Shown here piece by piece: positions 56,744 to 64,000 of a stretch of 64,000 nt of DNA. The notes beneath the pieces are model-generated. The model worked only from the letters and a program-made list of their open reading frames with translations. It did not search any database and was not told where the DNA came from. The translations under genes were made by a program, and so were the position numbers. The DNA comes from Larix kaempferi. Lineage: Eukaryota > Streptophyta > Pinopsida > Pinales > Pinaceae. The stretch lies in the NCBI GenBank assembly GCA_027924585.1, contig BSBM01000106.1, positions 40,771,001-40,835,000 on the forward strand, given 5' to 3'. The first letter of the stretch is position 1, and each line of letters starts with the position of its first letter.

Positions 56744-57985
56744 TATTAGAAAAAATTCAACATGCTAAAATTTGCTTATCACACATTCAAAAGAGTCTCT
56801 TTCTAGAAGCTAGTAAGTAAAGTTGTACTTTGTAATGAAATTTTGATCAATATTAAATAACTATATTTCAAGGTAAATTATATGACTAAGCTTCAAATAT
56901 TTAGGCCTTTATAAGGTAAACCAATATATATTTCAAATATTTATTCTTTGTTTTTTTTAAGATGTTTACATGATTTTTTCAACCAATAGAAATCTTTTAA
57001 GCCTTATTTGGCCTCATATAGAGACCATTTTCGTTTTCATATGTTTCAACTTAGGGTTAAAACAATATTAGATATAGTAAGAAAGAATCCATAAATTAAT
57101 GCTATCTCCAATATAGTATTACTATCAATTCCGTATTAGAAAAAATTGAACATGCTAAAATTTGTTTACCACACATTCAAACGAGTCTCTTTCTAGAAGC
57201 TAGTAAGTGGAACAGCAAAGTTGTACTTTGTAATGAAATTTTGATCAATATTAAATAACGATATTTCAAAGTAAATTATATGACTAGGCTTCAAATATTT
57301 AGGTCTTTATAAAGTAAACCAATATATATTTTAAATATTTATCCTATGTTTTCTTTGCAAGATGTTTATATAATGATTTTTCAACCAATGAAAATTTTTA
57401 TGTCTTATTTGACCTCATATCAAAGCCATTTTGGTTTTCATATGTTTTAACTTAGAATTAAAACAATATTAGATATAGTAACAAAGAATCCATACATTAA
57501 TGCTATCTCCAATATAGTATTACTATTAATTTCATATTAGAAAAAATTAAAAATGCTAAAATTTATTTACCACACATTCAAAAGAGTCTCTTTCTAGAAG
57601 CTAGTAAGTCGAGCATCAAAGTTGTACTTTGTAATGAAATAAGAGTCTCTTTCTAGAAGCTAGTAAGTCGAGCAGCAAAGTTGTACTTTGTAATGAAATT
57701 TTGATCAATATTAATTAACGATATTTGAAGGTAAATTATATGACCAGGTTTCAAATATTTAGGTCTTTATAAGATAAACCAATATATATTTTAAATATTG
57801 ATCCATTGTTTTCTTTGTAAGATGTTTACATAATTTTTTTCAACCAATATATATATATTTTAGGTCTTATTTGGCCTAAGGCCATTTTCGTTTTCATATG
57901 TTTTAATTTAGGGTTAAAATAATATTATATATTGTAACAAAGAATCTATAAATTAATGCTATCTCCAACATAGTATTACTATCAA
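56744..57985. repeat. tandem array, ~400-bp unit, three copies (B)
   Basis: Units start at 56744, 57134 and 57535, matching the A array unit for unit, including the internal duplication in unit 3. Unit 1 lacks a 12-bp piece (TCGAGCAGC area) and a TTTCAAATA repeat found in A. Confidence 0.9.
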
Positions 57986-58241
57986 CCTGAATTCAATTAG
58001 ATGTCTTTGCCTGATGATTTTTAGACAAAGGCCACTTTCCCAAGGAGATTCTATCAAAAAAAAAATATAAAATATATATTAATTAGTAAACGACATGTTC
58101 GTCATGTGTTAATGACACTGAAGGAATCCATATATGCTTGAGCAGATCTGTTGGAGCAAGATCTAGATATGTTCTTGTTCTTCTTCACTACAGAACTGAT
58201 GCTTACTGCCATGGAAAAATATAGATGCAGTGCTCACTTCT

Positions 58242-58681
58242 ATGGAAACATGTGACTTTCCAGACGAATTACGGTGCAGGGCTCTTATAACAAGTGTTGG
58301 CGGTGTTCCAGGTCCCACATAGACAAATATAGCTTCTGCGAGCATCATCGTGACGCCTTCCTACAAGTTATACGTAATAAAATCCATGTTAACAAAGTTA
58401 AAGAAATATTAAGAAGCCATTATTTTACTTTCATGACTGGAAAGTATTCAATACATAATTCATCTTTCCAAATTTTGAAATTGGAAGACAAAAGTTGTAC
58501 CTGGGCGTCGACGAGTTTGAAGCTGTCGAGGGACTTCTACAATGGTTGCAGGCTATCGCTCGTCGCTACTATAAACATATCAACTAACCTGTGCAATGCA
58601 CATAAATCTAATTGCCATTATGATATAAGCCAACATCCATCCCATTCTTTGTTTAATTGTTTACTTTGTTTTCAACACTAA
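58242..58681 (+). pseudogene. WRC-domain frame, copy B, 1-bp deletion
   Basis: The ATG at 58242 and first eleven codons match copy A, but one base is missing at about 58280 (TGCAGGGCTC against TGTAGGCGCTC), just after the first zinc Cys. Translation from the ATG leaves the frame there. The downstream WRC residues (WRCSRSHIDKYSFCEHH) are still present in the other phase to TAA at 58679-58681. Adjacent changes are few, so the loss looks recent. Confidence 0.6.
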
Positions 58682-61600
58682 TTTTAAAGCTCTGCGAACA
58701 TTATGCATCATTATAGATACTGGGAGGAACATTGGAATGGTAGGATTTTCACAAATAACCTTACATACTCACTGAAATTTGGACAGGAAACTTTGTGTAA
58801 TTACAAGATTTACAGGGGCATGGCATGCAAAAAGAACTAAGCTGTACACATCACCCCGAACAAAGAATTGAAAATCGTCATCATCTATTCTGATAGAAAT
58901 TTGATTCAATAAATGTGGAGAGGTAGGAGGGTAGCATAGTATTTTAGATGAAGAAAATCAGATTGGTTGTGATTTACCAAGATATACCATAACAAGCTTG
59001 TTTGACTGCTCTCGAACCATGGTGGGTGTTTTTCTTTTCTCTCTGGGTTTTTCTCCTGCCCTCCGTCACAAGCTTCCATTGCAGAAGCATTCTCTCGTGC
59101 ATGGTCTTGTGGGCGGGCTTATGGATGGATGTTAGCATTCTTTAATTTTTTTTACCCTTCGTCAACCTGTCTTGTATCTCTCTCTCTTCTTCGCGCAACG
59201 TGCAGTCTGAGCTCTGTTCAAATTCTAAAACTGCAGACAATTTCCCTGAATAAGATCAGGAACATGTCAAAGTTCGACACCAGTATTGCTGCCTAGGGCC
59301 TTGGCATTGGATTAAAAATAAAGTTTATACCAGCAATTGCCTCCAAAAAGTGCAATGATACGCCTAGGGCCTTGGGATTGGATTAAAAATAAAGTTTATA
59401 CTAGCAATTGCTCCCAAAAAGGTGCAATGATATACGAATAAGTTGTTTTTGGAAACTAAAATTAAATTGTTCCATGCTAAAAGAAAAAACCTCAATTAAA
59501 TATACAAAAAAATAGTGATCCCAACAAAAATCTACATTTATGTATGTGGAAGAGTGTCCTAGATATATTTTTGTCAATGAGTACATACATAATTTCCCTA
59601 CATGTTTTAATTTGAGCATGTGCACATAGAAACATCATGCCCAAGCAATAATCTCAAATTATATAGTAATTAGATAGTAAACATACGAAGGGAAAAGACA
59701 TGATGATGAACCACCATTGGGTGACTCCATCTCTAGATCTAGAGGTATCATTACTTGGAGCTACAAAAATCGATTCTACCCCAACCACTAAGGTGGAAGA
59801 TATGGACAATTGTATAAAAATGGCTAATGAGTCAAACCCATCATTACATTGCTTCTACCTTTCACTATTCCATGAGAAGATAAAAGCAAGTGATAATGCA
59901 TTGCAATGATCATTGTAAAAAAAATCCACCACTCGTCTTGTGAGTATTGCTCTCCTGTAACAATCATGAAGCTATTAAATTTGGAGAACTAAAAGAGTCA
60001 ATTTGTTACATAAATTGAATTGAATAATAATATCTTGTTCTAGAATAGATGCACATCTCACAAACCAACCTAAGGAAAACACTTCTAAGTTGAAAATCAA
60101 TAGCTCAGTAAGCTACAAACCAACTTAGAAATGTTTTTACAATTTTGAGAGGAAATATTTTTATTTTGAAAAAAAAATGGCATTGAAGTAAATTATTTTA
60201 CAATAAATTGACATTAAATATTAATAGTCTTTTAAGAATTTGTGTTGATCTAAGTTAGCAACAATGAACATACAACTTTGATTGTAACTTGTTATCTTAT
60301 TAAACTTACAATTCCTTACATAATATATTAAAATAAGTAAAAAGAATAGATACTCTAGCTCACATTCTTTATATGGATACTTTGTGACATAGAAAATAGT
60401 TAAAGCAATAGATACTCTAGTTTGGAGGATTTGAATAAAAAATTAGGAAATGTTGGTAAGCATTTTCATAATTTTGAAAAATAATCTATTGCTTATTTTG
60501 ATAATGTATTTCTCAACAAATAGACATGAAAACTATGCCTCCTAAGACATGCCCTCAAACATAGTGATATCAATACTCATAGTGTCATATTTGTTGTACA
60601 TATATCCGTTAGTTCACCCCCCCCACAAAAAAATGGCACTCCAATCTATTTTGCATTATATAAACATGGATTTCCTTACTATGTTGTGGGATTGCTAGGT
60701 TGGCATATTCAAGGAGAATGCTTGCAATGGCTACAAAGTTGGCTTCAATCCAATTGCAACTTAGTGATTTTTCTTATTTTAATACCCCTATTTGTTTTAT
60801 AATTTTTCTGTAACTTTTTAATGTCAATGTACTTGCGAACTTTGGCATGCTTTTGATAAAGTCATGTTTCTTATCCAAAAAATCAGCACAAGCATTTTTC
60901 TATAACTTTTCAATGTCAACCCACCTATGAACTTTGACATGCTTTTGATAAAGTCATGTGTCTCATCCAAAAAACCAACACAACCTAGAAGGTCCACTAT
61001 ATACACATATAAATCAAATGCATATTACATATAAACTGTTGGACCTTTCACTAATAATGCATGGATAGTGTTGATCAATTTTTGCATTCGTTGCAACAAG
61101 CGTCAACAATCTCTATGCATTGATCATTTTTGCATCAATCTCTCTAGGTACATACAATATAACAAGTGAAAAATGACTTAAAGACGAGTTCCTTCTTATG
61201 CCAAAAACAGAATCCTAGTGAATTAAAACTATTTTCAAGTCCATAGGAATATTTTTTCCCTCCACTAATCCTTTTATCAATGCTATAATTCCATTTAAAA
61301 GCTTGTGACCAATGTTGACTAGTATTGACAACTAAAATCTAAGGCTACATATGATTCCTAGAATAGTTCCTCAAAATAAAATTAGAATCAACATCCAAAG
61401 TCTAACAATTGATCATATCTATATAAATGCTACATAAGTTTGAATTAGTAAAAATACGATAAAACTTAAGGATGGTACATAAGTTTGAATTAGTAAAAAT
61501 ACAATAAAACTTAAGGATGGTACATAAGTTTGAATTAGTAAAAGTTCTATAATGAATTATTTAAAAAAATAAAATATGAAGTGATATAGAAGAATTTTTT

Positions 61601-63280
61601 TAAGGATCCATAGTTTTCTTAAAGTGTAGAGACCTTCACAAATCTTACTAATTCTTAAATTTCCAACTATAAAATGTTTGGTGATATTTTTGTAAGATAT
61701 TGAAATTTCTAAGGATTTCATATAGTTTCTAAACAATTTTAGCAATGTTTATAGTAAAATATAATTACAACGAATCATTTTAGAAAAAAATATTTTTTTT
61801 GTAAAACAATTCTTGGAAATTATCCCTTGAGCTAAATTTAGTCTCTAACTTTTTTCCTAAGTCATTGATACATAGCCTTAAAACTATTAAACTTCTTATC
61901 ATAAATAATTTGAAAAGAAAAAAAATGGAGTGATAATGATATAGTCTAAGAAAATAGAGAAAATAAATATTCTACAGATAACCAATAAACCCCAACTTAA
62001 AAAATCAAAACTATCTCCACTTTATTCCTAACTCAAACAAGAAAATAAACATTACAAAATATATGAAATAAATATTGAAAAAGAAATTCACATTACAAAA
62101 TATATGAAATAAATATTGCAAAAAAAAATTCACAATGATAAAGAAACTTTTAGACTAAACCTAAACACCTTGACACCAACATCACTTTAACTTAAATTCT
62201 TAAAATACAATCAATATTAGAATTAATTTTCATAACATTTATAATTAAACTCATTTATATAAGTTGTTATTCCATGAACCTTGATATCAACATCACTTTA
62301 AGTGAAATGCTTAAAATACATCAATATTAGAATTAATTGTCATAACATTTATAATTAAACTCATTTCTATAATTTGTTATTCCATGAATTCATTTCTATA
62401 ATTTGTTATTCCATGAAAATAAATGAGAAAAAAACTTAAAATTTTATTTATAAATATTAAATACAAAACAACTTAATAAATCAAAATAAATTTTTTTATA
62501 TTATAAACCAAAATTAATAAGCTTTATTCTAGTAAATAAATATGTATAAAAAACTAATATTATTAAGTTTTAAAATAATTTGAAAAAAAAAGAAATCAAA
62601 ACAAGTTCTTAAATAACAATTATCATAATATAAACATAAAATGGAATCTTAACATTATTTTTCTTTCTTAAATATTAATTATCATAATATTATTTAAAGA
62701 AAAATATAGATGTAATCAACATATTGAATTCAAATCAGTAATTAAGAAGAAATTGTCACCAAACTTTGAAGAAATAAAAGTTAAGTAGAAAAAATTGTCA
62801 CTTAATTCTTAATTAAAAGATAAATTAATAAAATTTTAATGTGAATTAAATAAAACTTACTTACATAAAATTAAACCAACATCATATACAGAGTTAGGAC
62901 ATCGAAGATTTCTATTAAAATCTTAAATAAACAATATTTTTATAAGTATTTGCACACACACGATCAAGGTTGTAAAACACTTGGGGAGGATTCCTTTGTT
63001 TTTTATCAAACTTCAATTTCTGCATACATAAACCATGTTGTTAGCAACAAGTTAAGATCGGAGATTAAGAAAGATCTATGCTAATAGGTGTTGAGGTGTT
63101 GGAATAATTGGGAAAATCATTTGTAAAGATTGAAATCTAAATGTTATTAGATTATGGTAATTATTAACACAACCACTTAACTTTTATATTTGTCTCATAT
63201 TCATGCAATTTCAGAAGAGGATCCTTCCTCTTCCATTCCAAATTGGAAAATATAAACATCTATGAATGTAACAAGATAGT
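58682..63280. other. no gene recognised; copy B counterpart of 11141-15715
   Basis: Non-coding and AT-rich, collinear with copy A. It includes the ~68-bp doublet at about 59292-59430, the ~94-bp doublet at about 60830-60990, the ~45-bp triplet at about 61430-61545 and short duplications near 62050-62420, where B has an extra repeat of CATTTCTATAATTTGTTATT. Confidence 0.5.
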
Positions 63281-63284
63281 ATTA

Positions 63285-63655
63285 ATTAGTGGTTACTTAA
63301 AATTTCAAAAACTAAGTTAATTTAATTAGCTAAACCCGATTAATTAAACCATATATCCTTATAATTATTACAATTTTAATAAGTAATCCTCGTGTAATAC
63401 ATGTGTTTTAGATTTTACACTTGAAGATTCACCAACTACTCCACTCTTAATTAATTAGTTGTTACTTAAAATTTCAAAAACTAAGTTAATTTAATTAGCT
63501 AAACCTAATAAATTAAACCATATATCCTTATAATTATTACAATTTTAATCAATTAAACCTAGATTCACTTAATAAGTAATCCTCCTGTAATACATGTGTT
63601 TTAGATTTTACACTTGAAGATTCACCAACTACTCCACTCTTAATAAAATATTTCA
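63285..63655. repeat. tandem doublet, ~196-bp unit (copy B)
   Basis: Counterpart of 15716-16108. The first unit is shortened by ~28 bp, so the doublet is about 370 bp. To its right, 63656-64000 matches copy A downstream of 16108 and shows no gene. Confidence 0.85.
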
Positions 63656-64000
63656 TTTAAAAAAAATCATGTGATTACTTATAGAATAATCACCACTACA
63701 TGTAATTTATTCGATGAACAAATTAGGTAACCAACCACTTCACATTTTCAAATAATAAAAATATTCTTGAAATTAATGTTTGAAACCTTTTTCAAAGGGC
63801 ATGTGCAAGCTAATGAGGGTCACTTTTGGCGTGTTAGCTGCAATAGAAAATTGAAAAATCAGGCATCCCTCAACTTACTTGATTTTTTTGACATTCTTAC
63901 ACAAGATATCTTACACCGAGTAAGAATATGAAACGTAGGAAATTGAGTCACGTTTCCGAATATAAAAGTTTTAAGTATTGAAAATTTACATAACTATGTC

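Larger units (their letters stand above)
45761..64000. repeat. segmental duplication, copy B (runs off window)
   Basis: Collinear with 3871-16440 except for the LINE at about 47041-52768. Differences are scattered substitutions and small indels. Inactivating changes in B include a 40-bp loss in the ERF frame and a 1-bp loss in the WRC frame. Near the end, B has ~22 bp (GTTTCCGAATATAAAAG region, about 63953-63974) missing from A near 16413. The match continues to position 64000. Confidence 0.9.

Overview
The window is AT-rich nuclear DNA of a seed plant. Evidence: an AP2/ERF transcription-factor gene, a plant-type WRC zinc module, plant L1-type LINEs that carry an RNase H domain, and Ty1/copia and Ty3/gypsy LTR retrotransposons primed by a TGGTATCAGAGC-type primer site. 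The density of old, nested retroelements and long gene-poor stretches would suit a large genome such as a gymnosperm, but the sequence does not prove this. Most of the window is repeats. Only one ordinary gene, the ERF at 4246-4797, looks intact.

Layout. 1-3870: the end of an unrecognised open reading frame (2-556), then AT-rich DNA with tandem duplications. 3871-16440: copy A of a segmental duplication, holding the ERF gene, a decayed unknown coding fragment, a 5'-truncated old LINE, a ~406-bp tandem array, a WRC-domain reading frame, and a long non-coding tail. 16441-18111: nothing recognisable. 18112-19735: a ~1.6-kb CAT/ATC array with a recurring junction motif. 19752-39257: a three-level nest of LTR retrotransposons. 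A copia element on the minus strand (C1) is split by a second, related copia on the plus strand (C2; 5-bp target duplication AGAAG). C2 is split in turn by a minus-strand gypsy element (G1; target duplication AAATT). 39258-45760: AT-rich DNA with several tandem repeats and a ~390-bp fold-back structure at 42662-43048. 45761-64000: copy B of the duplication, interrupted by a nearly full-length L1-type LINE at about 47041-52768; it runs off the window end.

Relations. Copies A and B are collinear and very similar over about 12.5 kb. The old LINE, the tandem array and the ERF/WRC loci are in both, so they predate the duplication; the LINE at 47041-52768 is only in B and is younger. The ERF and WRC frames are open in A but broken in B (a 40-bp deletion and a 1-bp deletion). 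By eye, LTR pairs diverge in the order expected from nesting: C1 and C2 pairs by roughly a tenth, the G1 pair by a few percent.

I found no convincing new multi-gene system. The best leads are the fold-back structure with an embedded TATA-like box and open reading frame, the head-to-head copia pair that forms a kilobase-scale inverted repeat, and the asymmetric decay of the duplicated ERF and WRC loci.
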